Shown one piece after another: positions 41,600-52,634 of a DNA stretch of 64,000 bases. The position numbers were made by a program, and so were the translations under genes. Origin of the DNA: Texcoconibacillus texcoconensis. GTDB lineage: Bacteria; Bacillota; Bacilli; Bacillales; Salisediminibacteriaceae. Location: NCBI RefSeq assembly GCF_014202575.1, contig NZ_JACHHB010000010.1, positions 1-64,000 on the forward strand, written 5' to 3'. Below the pieces are notes generated by a model. That model saw nothing but the letters and a program-made list of their open reading frames with translations, was not told where the DNA came from and did no database searches. The first letter of the stretch is position 1; every line of letters starts with the position of its first letter.

Positions 41600-42874
41600 T
41601 TATGACTTGGATCGTTGCTTGGCAATTTTTCCTTGTTCAAAAGAGTCAAAGAAATCGTCATTCGTCTTTGTCTCTTTCACTTTTTTCACGAAACGATCAA
41701 TAAATTCTGGCTGATCATTCATCGTCTTGCGCATTGCCCAAAGGTTTTCAATTTGACTTTTCGGAAGTAGTAGTTCTTCACGACGCGTACTGGAGCGACG
41801 AATATCGATCGCTGGGAAAATACGGCGTTCCGCAAGCTTACGGTCAAGGTGAAGTTCCATATTGCCTGTCCCTTTAAATTCCTCATAAATGACATCGTCC
41901 ATACGCGAACCAGTTTCTGTCAATGCTGTGGCAAGAATCGTCAAACTTCCACCTTCTTCAATGTTTCGCGCGGCACCGAAAAAGCGCTTCGGACGATGGA
42001 AAGATGCAGGGTCAATACCCCCAGATAACGTACGTCCACTTGGTGGAACCGTTAAGTTGTAGGCTCTCGCTAAACGAGTAATACTATCCATAAGAATGAC
42101 AACGTCTTTTTTATGTTCGACAAGGCGCATCGCGCGTTCTAAGACGAGTTCAGCCACTTTCACATGGTTCTCCGGAACTTCATCAAAGGTAGAACTAACA
42201 ACTTCACCTTTGACAGAACGTTCAATGTCCGTTACTTCTTCTGGTCGTTCATCGATTAAAAGAACCAATAGCTCCGTATCTGGGTGGTTTTGTGCGATAC
42301 TATTGGCTACTTCCTTCAATAACACCGTTTTCCCCGCTTTTGGCGGTGCAACAATTAAACCACGTTGGCCAAAGCCAACTGGAGAAATCATGTCAATAAT
42401 TCTTGACGAGATCATTCGAGGGTCATATTCTAACTTCATTTTATGATCAGGATATAAAGGTGTAAGCTGTGGAAAGTGAGGTCTGTCTCGTGCTGACTCT
42501 GCATCTTCTCCATTAACCGCTTCTACTTGCAATAACCCGTAATAACGTTCGTTTTCCTTCGGTGGTCGAACTTTACCAGAAACTTTATCTCCATTTCGGA
42601 GTTCAAAACGGCGGATTTGCGAAGCAGAAATATAAATGTCTTGCGAGCTAGGCTTGTACGTATGTGGACGCAAAAAGCCAAACCCTTCTGAAGGAACAAC
42701 TTCTAAGATCCCTTCCATAAACATTAATTTTTCATTTTCCGCTTGTTTCTTTAAAATCGCAAACACTAATTCTTTTTTCGTCAATTGACTATAATAAGAA
42801 ACTTTATATTTTTTAGCCAATTCATATAAGTCTTTGAGCTTCATCGTGTCTAGCTCTGACAAAGTTACGCCCAT
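41600..42874 (-). CDS. rho: Transcription termination factor Rho
   Basis: Hexameric RNA helicase that terminates transcription. It has 424 residues from the ATG at 42874 (MGVTLSELDTMKLKDLYELAKKY), the family N-terminus; an upstream TTG extension lacks a ribosome site. Features are the N-terminal Rho_N helices, the RNA-binding S1/cold-shock domain EGFGFLRPHTYKPSSQDIYIS, the P-loop VAPPKAGKTVLLKEVANSI and the Q/R loop region of the C-terminal ATPase. Confidence 0.96.
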   Translation of the reverse strand: MGVTLSELDTMKLKDLYELAKKYKVSYYSQLTKKELVFAILKKQAENEKLMFMEGILEVVPSEGFGFLRPHTYKPSSQDIYISASQIRRFELRNGDKVSGKVRPPKENERYYGLLQVEAVNGEDAESARDRPHFPQLTPLYPDHKMKLEYDPRMISSRIIDMISPVGFGQRGLIVAPPKAGKTVLLKEVANSIAQNHPDTELLVLLIDERPEEVTDIERSVKGEVVSSTFDEVPENHVKVAELVLERAMRLVEHKKDVVILMDSITRLARAYNLTVPPSGRTLSGGIDPASFHRPKRFFGAARNIEEGGSLTILATALTETGSRMDDVIYEEFKGTGNMELHLDRKLAERRIFPAIDIRRSSTRREELLLPKSQIENLWAMRKTMNDQPEFIDRFVKKVKETKTNDDFFDSFEQGKIAKQRSKS

Positions 42875-43037
42875 ATCAACACCACTCTCTTGAAGTAATT
42901 GCTTTTTATTTTTCAATCATTATTATTTAAACTTGGAACATGCTTTACGTTTTGGGAACTGATAATAGAGTGAAGGAAATGCTGTGAGGTCAGCTATTCA
43001 AGGAACGATGTACTTTTATCAGCACATCGCCCCTCTT

Positions 43038-43066
43038 ATTTTAAGCACAATAATTGTGGAATTCAA
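43038..43066 (-). promoter_or_regulatory. Possible SigA promoter of rho
   Basis: On the minus strand -35 TTGAAT (43061-43066), a 17-base spacer and -10 TAAAAT (43038-43043), about 165 bases before rho. The resulting leader would contain a small hairpin CGATGT/ACATCG. Confidence 0.4.
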
Positions 43067-43123
43067 GCCTTTTGTATATAGATTGTATCATAAAAAAACG
43101 GAAAAATTGTAACTCTCTTAATA

Positions 43124-44092
43124 TTAACGGATGACAAGATCAGGCTTTTTGTTTAAGCGGTGCTTTCCATCAACAAAACGTACAGTACCAGATTTCGCAC
43201 GCATAACGAGCGATTCCGTTCTCCCAACCTCTCCTTGGTAACGAACACCTTGTAGCAGTTCACCATCGGTCACGCCCGTTGCTGCAAAAATGGCATCGTC
43301 CCCTGAAACGAGATCATCCATATAAAGCACTTTATCTGTGTCTTCAATGCCCATTTCTAAACAACGTGCGTATTCTTCGTCCGTTTTCGGGAGTAGCTTC
43401 CCTTGTAATTCACCACCAAGGCACTTTAACCCAACAGCTGCTAGAACGCCTTCCGGTGCTCCACCCGATCCGATGAGGAGGTCGACGCCTGTATCTTCAT
43501 CAAATGCCGTATGAATAGCTGCTGCGACATCGCCATCTTGAATCAACTTAATTCTGGCACCAGCTTCGCGTATTTCGTTAATCGTCTCCTTGTGACGATC
43601 TCGCTTTAAAATCGCAACGACGAGGTCCTCGATGTTTTTCCCTTTCGCTTTTGCGACCGCTTGCAAATTATCAGAAACGGGTGCATTAATGTCAACTTTA
43701 CCAACAGCTTCTGGGCCTACAGCGATTTTATCCATATACATGTCTGGCGCATGGAGTAAATTTCCTTTATCAGCAATTGCAATGACTGCTAATGCATTCC
43801 ATTCTCCATTCGCGACAATATTTGTTCCTTCTAGCGGGTCAACTGCCACATCGACTCGAGCACCATATCCATTACCAAGCCGTTCACCGATATAGAGCAT
43901 CGGCGCTTCATCCATTTCACCTTCACCAATGACGACGGTTCCTTTCATCGGTACCGTATCAAATACATCGCGCATGGCTTCTGTCGCTGCATCGTCAGCC
44001 GATTCTTTATCACCGCGTCCCATCCATCTAGCAGAAGCAAGTGCAGCTGCTTCAGTAACTCGAACAAGTTCCATCGATAAACTTCTCTCCAT
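43124..44092 (-). CDS. glpX: Fructose-1,6-bisphosphatase class II (GlpX)
   Basis: Gluconeogenic phosphatase that removes the 1-phosphate of fructose-1,6-bisphosphate. It has 322 residues. Motifs are [52 protein letters not shown] (metal Asp/Glu) and [29 protein letters not shown] precedes the start. It lies in the murZ-glpX-rho order of B. subtilis. Confidence 0.96.
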   Translation of the reverse strand: MERSLSMELVRVTEAAALASARWMGRGDKESADDAATEAMRDVFDTVPMKGTVVIGEGEMDEAPMLYIGERLGNGYGARVDVAVDPLEGTNIVANGEWNALAVIAIADKGNLLHAPDMYMDKIAVGPEAVGKVDINAPVSDNLQAVAKAKGKNIEDLVVAILKRDRHKETINEIREAGARIKLIQDGDVAAAIHTAFDEDTGVDLLIGSGGAPEGVLAAVGLKCLGGELQGKLLPKTDEEYARCLEMGIEDTDKVLYMDDLVSGDDAIFAATGVTDGELLQGVRYQGEVGRTESLVMRAKSGTVRFVDGKHRLNKKPDLVIR

Positions 44093-44141
44093 ATCTCATT
44101 ATCCCCCTATATATACGATTGTAAAAGATATCAAGCTACAT

Positions 44142-45428
44142 TTAGCTATTTTGCATTTCTTCCTCTTCCATATAGTCGATATGTTCACGCCATATGTTCG
44201 CGCCTAGGTTACGAAGCTTTTCCTCAAATGAATCATAACCGCGATCTATATGGTCAACTCCAGTAATCTCTGTCACACCTTCAGCCATTAACCCAGCAAC
44301 GACTAAAGCGGCGCCTGCTCTTAAATCACTAGCTCTTACTGCCGAACCATGTAAAGACTGATTTCCATTAACAAGTGCCGAGCGACCTTCTAATTTAATA
44401 TCCGCTCCCATGCGGCGCAATTCATCTAAATGTTTAAAACGTGCATCGTAAATCGTATCTGTAATAATGCCTGTGCCCTTTGCTCTCGTTAACAAACTGG
44501 TGAAAGGTTGTTGTAAATCGGTCGGAAATCCTGGATAAACAAGTGTTTTCACATCGACAGGTTCAAACTGCTCTGGTGTGCGAATCGTAATTTGATCTAG
44601 CCCAACTTCGATATGTGTACCCATTTCTCTTAATTTTGCTGTTAAGGACTCTACGTGATCAGGGATCACATTATCAATGACGATTTCTCGACCTTTGGCA
44701 GCTGCAGCGATCATGTACGTCCCTGCTTCAATTCGATCTGGAATCAATGTGTGACGACAACCAGATAACTCATCAACACCGTCAATACGAATCACATTCG
44801 TACCAGCACCTTTAATACGTGCTCCCATACTCGTCAACAGCGTAGCAACATCGATAATCTCAGGTTCCTTTGCGGCATTTTCAATGACCGTACGCCCTTT
44901 GGCTTTGACAGCTGCTAACATAATATTGATCGTTGCTCCTACGCTGACAACATCTAAGTAAATTCTAGCTCCCGTTAGCTCCTCAGCCTGCAAATACATT
45001 GCGCCATGTTCATTCGTCACCTTTGCTCCAAGTGCTTCAAACCCTTTAATGTGTTGGTCAATTGGACGAGGTCCTAAGTTACAACCGCCAGGAAGGCCGA
45101 TAACAGCTTTGTTAAACTTCCCTAACATTGCGCCCATCATATAATATGAAGCACGTAGCATTTTTACTTTTCCATTCGGTAATGGCATCGGGAACATATT
45201 TTCTGGATATACGCGTAATGTATCATCTTCAAGTTTTGTTTTTCCGCCAATATCCTCTAGTAAATCGGCTAAAATTTCTACATCTGAGATCTCTGGGAGG
45301 TGGTCAATCGTGACAGGACTATCTGCTAAAATTGCTGCAGGGATGAGTGCAACCGCACTATTTTTTGCTCCACTAACCGTGACCATACCTTCTAACGGGT
45401 GGCCACCTTCGATGAGTAATTTTTCCAT
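44142..45428 (-). CDS. murZ: UDP-N-acetylglucosamine 1-carboxyvinyltransferase 2 (MurZ/MurAB)
   Basis: Second MurA paralogue, 428 residues. The catalytic loop [19 protein letters not shown] carries Cys116, and [14 protein letters not shown] is near the N-terminus. Both MurA copies in the window look active. Position between tal and glpX identifies it as the MurAB/MurZ type, usually the secondary enzyme for the first step of peptidoglycan synthesis. Confidence 0.96.
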   Translation of the reverse strand: MEKLLIEGGHPLEGMVTVSGAKNSAVALIPAAILADSPVTIDHLPEISDVEILADLLEDIGGKTKLEDDTLRVYPENMFPMPLPNGKVKMLRASYYMMGAMLGKFNKAVIGLPGGCNLGPRPIDQHIKGFEALGAKVTNEHGAMYLQAEELTGARIYLDVVSVGATINIMLAAVKAKGRTVIENAAKEPEIIDVATLLTSMGARIKGAGTNVIRIDGVDELSGCRHTLIPDRIEAGTYMIAAAAKGREIVIDNVIPDHVESLTAKLREMGTHIEVGLDQITIRTPEQFEPVDVKTLVYPGFPTDLQQPFTSLLTRAKGTGIITDTIYDARFKHLDELRRMGADIKLEGRSALVNGNQSLHGSAVRASDLRAGAALVVAGLMAEGVTEITGVDHIDRGYDSFEEKLRNLGANIWREHIDYMEEEEMQNS

Positions 45429-45486
45429 TGCGATATTCCTTTCATTCTAGGAGTTTACAATTATGATCTAGTGTTAGCCAAAACCG

Positions 45487-45527
45487 AATCATTCAGTCGT
45501 AGCCGTAGCATAACGACTGAATGATTT
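45487..45527 (-). terminator. tal terminator
   Basis: Perfect 14-base arms AATCATTCAGTCGT and ACGACTGAATGATT around a 12-base loop. The minus-strand tail is short (GGTTTT). It lies between tal and murZ. Confidence 0.75.
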
Positions 45528-45601
45528 TCCATTAGTTGCATTCTCATCCTATTATAACAAATATTTTACACGAAGTTGTAAATAACCACCTGTTTTCTTC
45601 C

Positions 45602-46252
45602 TTACTTTGATTGAACCGTTTGTTCCCAATCTTTTAAGAATTTTTCTATCCCTTGATCTGTTAATGGATGCATTGCAAGTTTTTGAATAACGCCGAAAGG
45701 AATCGTACCGATATGAGCTCCGCGCAATGCCGCTTCTCGGACATGCGTCGCATGGCGAATCGAGGCTGCAATAATTTTCGTATCGATTGCATGGGTCGTG
45801 AACACAGAGGAGATTTCTTCAATTAAATCAAGGCCATTGTGACTGATATCGTCAAGACGGCCGAGAAACGGTGAAACGTACGTTGCACCTGCACGAGCAG
45901 CTAAAAGTGCTTGATTCACTGAAAAGACGAGCGTGACGTTGGTCGATATATTCGCTTCCGTCAACGACTTGACCGCTTTCAACCCTTCTAATGTCATTGG
46001 CACTTTAACAGTTATATTCGGTGCAATCGCCGCTAATTCCTTCCCTTCTTTCACCATTTCGTCTGCTTCAGTTGCAATAACCTCCGCACTGACAGAACCG
46101 TCAACGACCTTCGTGATTTCACGCAAACGGTCATGAAAGTCGATCCCTTCTTTAGCAACGAGAGAAGGATTTGTCGTCACCCCAGATAACACACCTAGGT
46201 CATTTGCTTCTTTAATTTCTTCAAGGTTGGCTGTATCAATAAAAAATTCCAT
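45602..46252 (-). CDS. tal: Transaldolase-like fructose-6-phosphate aldolase (YwjH)
   Basis: Small transaldolase/FSA-family TIM barrel of 216 residues, interconverting pentose-phosphate intermediates or cleaving fructose-6-phosphate. The N-terminal motif is [20 protein letters not shown]. The Schiff-base lysine lies in [22 protein letters not shown] and [14 protein letters not shown] are also typical. The exact reaction (transaldolase or FSA) cannot be decided from sequence by eye. A cre-like site lies 40 bases upstream. Confidence 0.92.
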   Translation of the reverse strand: MEFFIDTANLEEIKEANDLGVLSGVTTNPSLVAKEGIDFHDRLREITKVVDGSVSAEVIATEADEMVKEGKELAAIAPNITVKVPMTLEGLKAVKSLTEANISTNVTLVFSVNQALLAARAGATYVSPFLGRLDDISHNGLDLIEEISSVFTTHAIDTKIIAASIRHATHVREAALRGAHIGTIPFGVIQKLAMHPLTDQGIEKFLKDWEQTVQSK

Positions 46253-46291
46253 CGATTTCTCCTCCTCATATTTACGGATTGTGCCCTTTAC

Positions 46292-46305
46292 AGAAAACGC
46301 TTCCT
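46292..46305 (-). promoter_or_regulatory. Possible cre (CcpA) site upstream of tal
   Basis: AGAAAACGCTTCCT resembles the catabolite-response core TGNAANCGNTNNCA. It lies about 40 bases before tal and downstream of fba. Confidence 0.25.
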
Positions 46306-46340
46306 GTTATCTAAAGATTGCGACATATTTCGATAAAAGG

Positions 46341-46388
46341 AAAGTTGACGCGTGAATAGGCGAACTATTCGCGACGTCAACTTTTTTA
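46341..46388 (-). terminator. fba terminator
   Basis: Arms AAAGTTGACG and CGTCAACTTT with inner CGTGAATAG/CTATTCGCG pairing, then TTTT on the minus strand, about 12 bases after the fba stop. Confidence 0.85.
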
Positions 46389-46399
46389 CTTGTCCATTA

Positions 46400-47263
46400 T
46401 TACGCTTTGTTGGAAGAACCAAATTCACGCATTTTGTCCATAACCGTTTCTTTGATTGCTTCACGAGCTGGCCCTAAATATTTACGTGGGTCATACATTT
46501 CAGGATTTTCATCAAGTACTTCTCTTACACGCTTCGCAGAAGAGATTTGGTTCTCTGTGTTTACGTTAATTTTCGCAGTTCCAAGAGAGATTGCTTTTTG
46601 GATATCTGCAGTTGGGATCCCTGTTCCTCCGTGAAGAACAAGTGGTACACCCGTTAACTCGGACACTTCTTGCATACGATCGAAGCCAAGGTTTGGTTCA
46701 CCTTTGTAAGGACCGTGTACAGAACCGAGTGCAGGCGCGAAACAATCAACTTTTGTTTCACGAACGAGCTCGTCACATTCAGATGGGATTGCGTAAGCTG
46801 CTTCTGCATCGTCAACGATGAGGTCATCTTCTTGACCACCGATACGACCAAGTTCAGCTTCAACAGAAACACCGATGACATGAGCAACGTCAACAACTTG
46901 TTTAGTGATCGCGATATTTTCTTGTAACGGATGGTGACTTCCATCGATCATAACAGATGTGAAACCAGCATACATCGCTTCAACACACTTTTCAAAGCTT
47001 GAACCGTGGTCAAGGTGAATCGCTACAGGAACTGTAATTCCATAAGCTTCAATAAGAGATTCAACCATTGTTACAACTGGTTTAAATCCTCCCATATAAC
47101 GGGCAGCACCTTCGGATACACCGAGGATGACTGGAGATTTCTCTTCTTCTGCAGCTTGAAGGATCGCTTGTGTGTACTCCATGTTGTTCAGGTTGAATTG
47201 ACCAACAGCGTATCCTTGGTCTTTCGCAGTGTTAAGCATGTCTTTCATAGAAACTAAAGGCAT
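46400..47263 (-). CDS. fbaA: Fructose-1,6-bisphosphate aldolase class II
   Basis: Zinc-dependent glycolytic aldolase, 287 residues. Metal and active-site motifs are [44 protein letters not shown] and [12 protein letters not shown], with the C-terminal [19 protein letters not shown] precedes the start. Confidence 0.97.
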   Translation of the reverse strand: MPLVSMKDMLNTAKDQGYAVGQFNLNNMEYTQAILQAAEEEKSPVILGVSEGAARYMGGFKPVVTMVESLIEAYGITVPVAIHLDHGSSFEKCVEAMYAGFTSVMIDGSHHPLQENIAITKQVVDVAHVIGVSVEAELGRIGGQEDDLIVDDAEAAYAIPSECDELVRETKVDCFAPALGSVHGPYKGEPNLGFDRMQEVSELTGVPLVLHGGTGIPTADIQKAISLGTAKINVNTENQISSAKRVREVLDENPEMYDPRKYLGPAREAIKETVMDKMREFGSSNKA

Positions 47264-47333
47264 TCTTTTTGTCCTCCTTTAAAATCACGAGCTGAATTTC
47301 GCCATAACATAGAAAAGACGTTATATAGATGCT

Positions 47334-47370
47334 AAGGATATCATCATTTATTATACCAATGATGATCCTT
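47334..47370 (-). promoter_or_regulatory. Palindrome around a TATAAT upstream of fba
   Basis: Arms AAGGATATCATCATT (47334-47348) and AATGATGATCCTT (47358-47370), with one bulge, enclose a minus-strand TATAAT. This is the expected layout for an operator overlapping a -10 element, about 70-100 bases before fba. The -35 is weak at normal spacing. The regulator is unknown. Confidence 0.4.
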
Positions 47371-47509
47371 CTATATGTAAAACTTCACGAGAAAAACAAA
47401 ACGTTCTTTCGCTTTTTCACAAACTTTTCCATGCGCTGACACCACATTCATTATACCATACAAGACTCGATTCACGGGAGGATATCAAAAAATCTTGTAA
47501 AATTTTGTC

Positions 47510-47521
47510 GAAAGCGCTTTC
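47510..47521. promoter_or_regulatory. Perfect palindrome GAAAGCGCTTTC, cre-like
   Basis: This 12-base perfect palindrome has the core of a CcpA cre site but lacks the outer T and A. It lies 26 bases downstream of the spo0F stop and about 250 bases before fba, so a roadblock or an fba effect is possible. Confidence 0.3.
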
Positions 47522-47546
47522 TTTCCTCGTTGTCATCATCGCTAAC

Positions 47547-47924
47547 TTATGTTTTTATGCGCTTCTCAAAATGGTCAGCCACATTTTGGCGAATCGTATC
47601 AATATCAAACGGTTTGGCAAAGTGATCAATCGCCCCATGCTCTTTTGCCTCATTAATCATTTCTAACTCTCCGTAAGCTGTCATCATAACGACATCGACT
47701 TTTTCATCAATTTTTTTAATGTTCTTTAATATTTCTAAACCATCCATACCTGGAATCTTCATGTCGAGCATGACAAGGTCAGGACTTTCATCTTCGACAA
47801 TTTTCAACGCTTGCACACCATTAGAAGCTTCCAATGTTTTGTATCCGTCTTTTTCAAAAACTTCACTCAATAACATACGAATACCAAACTGGTCATCAAC
47901 AATTAATAGTTTTCGTTCTTCCAT
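47547..47924 (-). CDS. spo0F: Sporulation response regulator Spo0F
   Basis: Single-domain response regulator of the sporulation phosphorelay: accepts phosphate from sensor kinases and passes it to Spo0B. The start at 47924 ([14 protein letters not shown], 125 residues) has AAAGGGGGGAA upstream. It also places the key residues at the B. subtilis numbers: Asp10, Asp11, Asp54 (phosphorylation), Thr82 and Lys104. There is no output domain. A SigH-like promoter lies upstream. Confidence 0.95.
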   Translation of the reverse strand: MEERKLLIVDDQFGIRMLLSEVFEKDGYKTLEASNGVQALKIVEDESPDLVMLDMKIPGMDGLEILKNIKKIDEKVDVVMMTAYGELEMINEAKEHGAIDHFAKPFDIDTIRQNVADHFEKRIKT

Positions 47925-47996
47925 GTTTGTTCCCCCCTTTTCCGAATGGATAAACATATAAATATTGCTCATTTTTCCGTATTAATCCACCAAACT

Positions 47997-48026
47997 CTTT
48001 TCGACTTATTGACGAAAAACTCCTTC
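47997..48026 (-). promoter_or_regulatory. Possible SigH promoter of spo0F
   Basis: On the minus strand GAAGGAGTT (48018-48026) and GTCGAAAAG (47997-48005) are separated by 12 bases, close to the SigH pattern RnAGGAwWW/RnnGAAT. A Spo0A-like AGTCGAA overlaps the -10. B. subtilis spo0F has a SigH promoter under Spo0A control. Confidence 0.4.
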
Positions 48027-48127
48027 TTTATTTTTATAAATTTTTTGTGAACTGCGAACGGTTCGTTTTCTAGTCCATGATTTAGTATAATGTCGTTACG
48101 ATCATTTCATCAGAAAGGGGTACACCA

Positions 48128-48658
48128 TTGCTTTCTATATATATGACGCAAGTACAAGGACTTATGCAAACATTAAAAGATGAACAAGATGAGACGATTG
48201 AAGATGCAAGTCGACTCATCGCTCAAAGAATCGTTGGCGACGGAAGCGTTTTTATTCATGGCATTGATCAAATGGAGGCCATTGAAACGTACGCGATACA
48301 AGGTGAGCAGACACTCAATAGCATGGAGTCACTTCGACAAAAAGACCACTTTACAAACGTATGTGAATTAGACCTCGTTTATGTCTTTTCTCCATTTGCA
48401 AATGATGAAAAGGCACGAGAAGTTGCCAGTTTCGCAAAGAAGCAAGGTGCTCATGTGATTGGCATCGCATCGGTCGCACCTGAACAGGGACAACAATTTT
48501 TTGACGAGTGTGATTTGACCCTTGACCTCGGCGTTAAACATGCCCTCGTGCCAACTGAAAACAAACGAATCGGCGCACCGCATGTGCCTATGGCTTCAAT
48601 TGCCTACGACTGCATTTATTTAACAGTGACAGAAATGATCGAAGAATTCACTGGATGA
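48128..48658 (+). CDS. ywjG: DUF2529 family protein (YwjG)
   Basis: Protein of 176 residues, divergent from spo0F exactly like B. subtilis ywjG; function unknown. The predicted fold resembles a SIS-type sugar-isomerase domain: a nucleotide-like alternation with GSVFIHGIDQMEAIE, DLVYVFSPFANDEKAREVASFAKKQGAHVIGIAS and VPMASIAYDCIYLTVTEMIEE. Translation most likely starts at the TTG (48128) behind AAAGGGG; an ATG lies 15 bases later. A TATAAT at 48086-48091 is a candidate -10. Confidence 0.82.
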   Translation: MLSIYMTQVQGLMQTLKDEQDETIEDASRLIAQRIVGDGSVFIHGIDQMEAIETYAIQGEQTLNSMESLRQKDHFTNVCELDLVYVFSPFANDEKAREVASFAKKQGAHVIGIASVAPEQGQQFFDECDLTLDLGVKHALVPTENKRIGAPHVPMASIAYDCIYLTVTEMIEEFTG

Positions 48659-48676
48659 CTTGAAACATACTATTAT

Positions 48677-48730
48677 GAAAAAAAGCCTCTGTTCTCGCTA
48701 AAACGAGCGAAAACAAAGGCTTTTTTTGTT
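48677..48730. terminator. Bidirectional terminator between ywjG and pyrG
   Basis: Arms AAAAAAAGCCTCTGTT/AACAAAGGCTTTTTTT and the inner CTCGCT/AGCGAG-type stem give T-runs on both strands, serving convergent ywjG and pyrG. Confidence 0.92.
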
Positions 48731-48745
48731 ATCCATGTATCACTT

Positions 48746-50356
<1,611 letters not shown>

Positions 50357-50423
50357 TCACTTTCTCTTCTTTACACCACACAAGAGGGGGTTATTTACGC
50401 TTGTACATGTAGTATGTACAAAA

Positions 50424-50476
50424 CACAAAAAAACAAAAGTGAGACACCACTCCAAATGCAGAGGGGGCACTTTTGT
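50424..50476 (-). terminator. pyrG leader attenuator hairpin
   Basis: On the minus strand ACAAAAGTG (50476-50468) pairs with CACTTTTGT (50441-50433) and is followed by TTTTTT. The 5' side of the hairpin contains CCCCCTCT just inside the stem, the pyrimidine-rich target that poly-G at the transcript start would bind to block terminator formation. It lies about 80 bases after the predicted start site and about 75 before the pyrG start codon. Confidence 0.75.
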
Positions 50477-50552
50477 TTTTATTTAAGTATTTACGTTTAT
50501 TATACTTCTTTTAACCATGATTAACACGTGGCAAAAGAACGTTTTGGTAAAG

Positions 50553-50591
50553 CCCAAAATAGATTCTAGCCTTTTCCAAATTGAATGTCAA
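50553..50591 (-). promoter_or_regulatory. pyrG promoter with GGGC start site (CTP-sensing)
   Basis: On the minus strand perfect -35 TTGACA (50586-50591), a 17-base spacer and -10 TAGAAT (50563-50568). Seven bases later comes GGGC (50555-50552), the initiation sequence required for reiterative G addition at low CTP in B. subtilis pyrG. The promoter starts 12 bases after rpoE. Confidence 0.8.
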
Positions 50592-50602
50592 GGACGACCT
50601 TT

Positions 50603-51091
50603 TTAAATGAGGTCGTCGTCTTTATCTACTTTTTCTAAGGAATCTTCCAATCCTGATTCTCTCGTTGGCTCAACATCTGTGTCTTCATCGTTTGCTAATT
50701 CATCGAGCTCATCTTCAATATCTTCAAACTCATCAACATCACCAAGCAAGAGATCGCCCTCTTGTTCAGCACTTGCTTTCTTATCTTTTTTCTTATTGTA
50801 GGCGCGTTTTGCTTGTGATAATTCTTCTTCACTTTGGTCAAATGGATACCATTTTCTAAGTCCCCACTGCGTGTCCCCAAGGTTAAGAAAACGACCGTCT
50901 AATGTCATTTCCGTATATAATTGAGCAATGCGTTCCGATGCTTCTTGTTCAGAAAACCCTTTTACTTCTACAACACGTTTTAGTAAGTCATTGTACTCAA
51001 GTGGCGCATTTTCTTCGTTTAAAAATTTGAGAGCGATTTCTAACATTGACATTTCTTTTAATTTTTCTTCGTTAAGGGCATTTGTACTCAA
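50603..51091 (-). CDS. rpoE: RNA polymerase delta subunit
   Basis: Firmicute-specific RNA polymerase subunit that speeds polymerase recycling and weakens unstable promoters. The TTG at 51091 (behind AAAGGAAG) is the likely start, giving about 162 residues. The N-terminal HARE-type domain (about 1-90) includes SMLEIALKFLNEE, PLEYNDLLKRVVEVKGFS and DGRFLNLGDTQWGLRKWYP. The rest is the typical disordered acidic tail, almost all Asp and Glu. Confidence 0.94.
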   Translation of the reverse strand: MSTNALNEEKLKEMSMLEIALKFLNEENAPLEYNDLLKRVVEVKGFSEQEASERIAQLYTEMTLDGRFLNLGDTQWGLRKWYPFDQSEEELSQAKRAYNKKKDKKASAEQEGDLLLGDVDEFEDIEDELDELANDEDTDVEPTRESGLEDSLEKVDKDDDLI

Positions 51092-51283
51092 GAACAGCAC
51101 TTCCTTTCCAAGTAATCATAATATCTTCAATTCGTTGAATGATTGAGTTACTGTGCGTCTTCTTTCATTGCAACTTTCATTAAAACATAAATGAATTGTG
51201 AGTGCCAGCCTTGGTCGATACTCTTACTATTTCTCATTTATATAATATGTCCATAAAGGTTTATTTTACCATATAATTTTGTT

Positions 51284-52159
51284 CTAATTTTCTCCAACTG
51301 GTCTATTAATTACTTCACCATGAACGGTTATATCTTCATGTTCTAATATAGCGTCTACATCTTCAAGTTCTTCACCATGTACCACAATTTTTGCATTAGG
51401 CCATAATTGCAAATCCCCTTTAAATATTGCAGTTCCTTCATCAACCTTCAAATTTCCATTTCGCACCTTAACGCATTGATCAAATACTGCATCTTGGCCT
51501 ATTGTGACATTTCCACCTGGCATTATTTCTAATTCTTGTTCAAATGTTGCATCTTTAACTATTGTGGCATTTTTATTTGGCATTAATTTTTCTTCATTTA
51601 AGAAGGCGCATGGCCCTTGGACCGTTGAATTCTCCTTTGAAACAATGTCTGCAAGCGTGCATTTTTCTGGTTCTTCTCCATTTCCAGGCGGATCATCATC
51701 GATTTCTCGCGTCACAAGACGAGTCCTTGGTTTTGCGGTAAATTGTTGAACATTCACATCGGTTTGTTTTAAAGTAACAAGGTACGATTGATTATCACTT
51801 TCTAATATTGAAAAGTCCTCAACATCAGTTAAATATACACCTGTGTTAGTCGTGAGCGTTTGGTCAGCTTCATCATATGTGATAATGAGGGCGTCTCCAG
51901 GACGATCGATGGTAAAAGTGTTACCTTCTTGCGCAACGACACCTTCGCCGATTCCTGACTGAATAGCATCAGTAATCTCACTTGCTGCGATTCGATACTG
52001 TGTGCGAGATGAAGAGGTTTCCTCTGTTTCAGTAGCGACATTCAGTCCTGTCGACAAGAGTAAAAACGCGGAAGCAGTCACGATCGTTAGTAAACTGAGG
52101 GCTGCAAGTAACTCTACTAAAGTGACACCGGACTGATCAGTTTTAAACGAGCGTTTCAC
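51284..52159 (-). CDS. Prepilin-like protein with a repeated beta-type C-terminal domain
   Basis: Pseudopilin of 291 residues with a class III signal: positively charged leader MKRSFKTDQSG, then VTLVELLAALSLLTIVT (cleavage expected after Gly11, with Glu at +5). The middle (about 40-150) resembles PilW/ComGF-like minor pilins. After a Pro-rich linker (about 150-170), residues 190-262 hold about three 19-20-residue repeats of the pattern N-x-T/K-I/V-x-x-D-A-x-F-x-x-x-L/V-x-I/V-x-P/R-G/N-G, suggesting a beta-solenoid or bactofilin-like fold. Two Cys (168, 184) frame the start of this region. A GTG start follows GGGGGAG; it is coupled to the gene before it. Function is unknown. Confidence 0.75.
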   Translation of the reverse strand: MKRSFKTDQSGVTLVELLAALSLLTIVTASAFLLLSTGLNVATETEETSSSRTQYRIAASEITDAIQSGIGEGVVAQEGNTFTIDRPGDALIITYDEADQTLTTNTGVYLTDVEDFSILESDNQSYLVTLKQTDVNVQQFTAKPRTRLVTREIDDDPPGNGEEPEKCTLADIVSKENSTVQGPCAFLNEEKLMPNKNATIVKDATFEQELEIMPGGNVTIGQDAVFDQCVKVRNGNLKVDEGTAIFKGDLQLWPNAKIVVHGEELEDVDAILEHEDITVHGEVINRPVGEN

Positions 52160-52160
52160 T

Positions 52161-52634
52161 TCACTCCCCCCTTGCCCCCCATTGGACGACTTCCCATTCC
52201 TCTAAACGAACAAATGTCTCATCAGCATCTTTAAAAGGATCTACTTTAACATCGATTTGCACTTCGAGATTGTATGTTTGACTATCGTTATGTACACTGA
52301 CACCTGTCGTGTTCAATAAGACCTCCGCTCTATTTTCTTCTACTTGTTCATCACATGTCGCATCAACGGAAACTGTGCTTTCAAGCTGATCACAAAATGC
52401 TGATAGGTCAGATTGCTCTGATAAACTTTCCGCATTTTCAATTTCTGCAAACGCTGTTTCGATATGAGCTTCTGCGTCATACTTTGCTTGCAACTGTTCG
52501 TACACCGTTTGATGACTGCGTACTTCATTGACCAAATAGGCAGCAAGAGCCATAAATACGAGCATCAATACTGTGATAACGAGGAGGGCACTCGGTAATG
52601 CAACGCCTGTCTGTCCTTTTACTCTTCTGTACAT
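52161..52634 (-). CDS. PilX-like minor prepilin
   Basis: Protein of 157 residues with an N-terminal basic leader MYRRVKGQTG followed by VALPSALLVITVLMLVFMALAAYLV, a single hydrophobic helix of the type-IV-pilin kind (PilX-like, lacking the usual Glu5). The rest is polar with several Glu-rich stretches and a conserved-looking pair of Cys. It overlaps the preceding prepilin gene by 16 bases and touches the next one. It is probably the second of three co-translated pseudopilins. No homologue identity is claimed. Confidence 0.65.
   Translation of the reverse strand: MYRRVKGQTGVALPSALLVITVLMLVFMALAAYLVNEVRSHQTVYEQLQAKYDAEAHIETAFAEIENAESLSEQSDLSAFCDQLESTVSVDATCDEQVEENRAEVLLNTTGVSVHNDSQTYNLEVQIDVKVDPFKDADETFVRLEEWEVVQWGARGE

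Noticed and set aside
42875-42916. Longer rho starting at an upstream TTG
   Set aside because: There is no ribosome site, and the extension is not part of the known Rho N-terminus.
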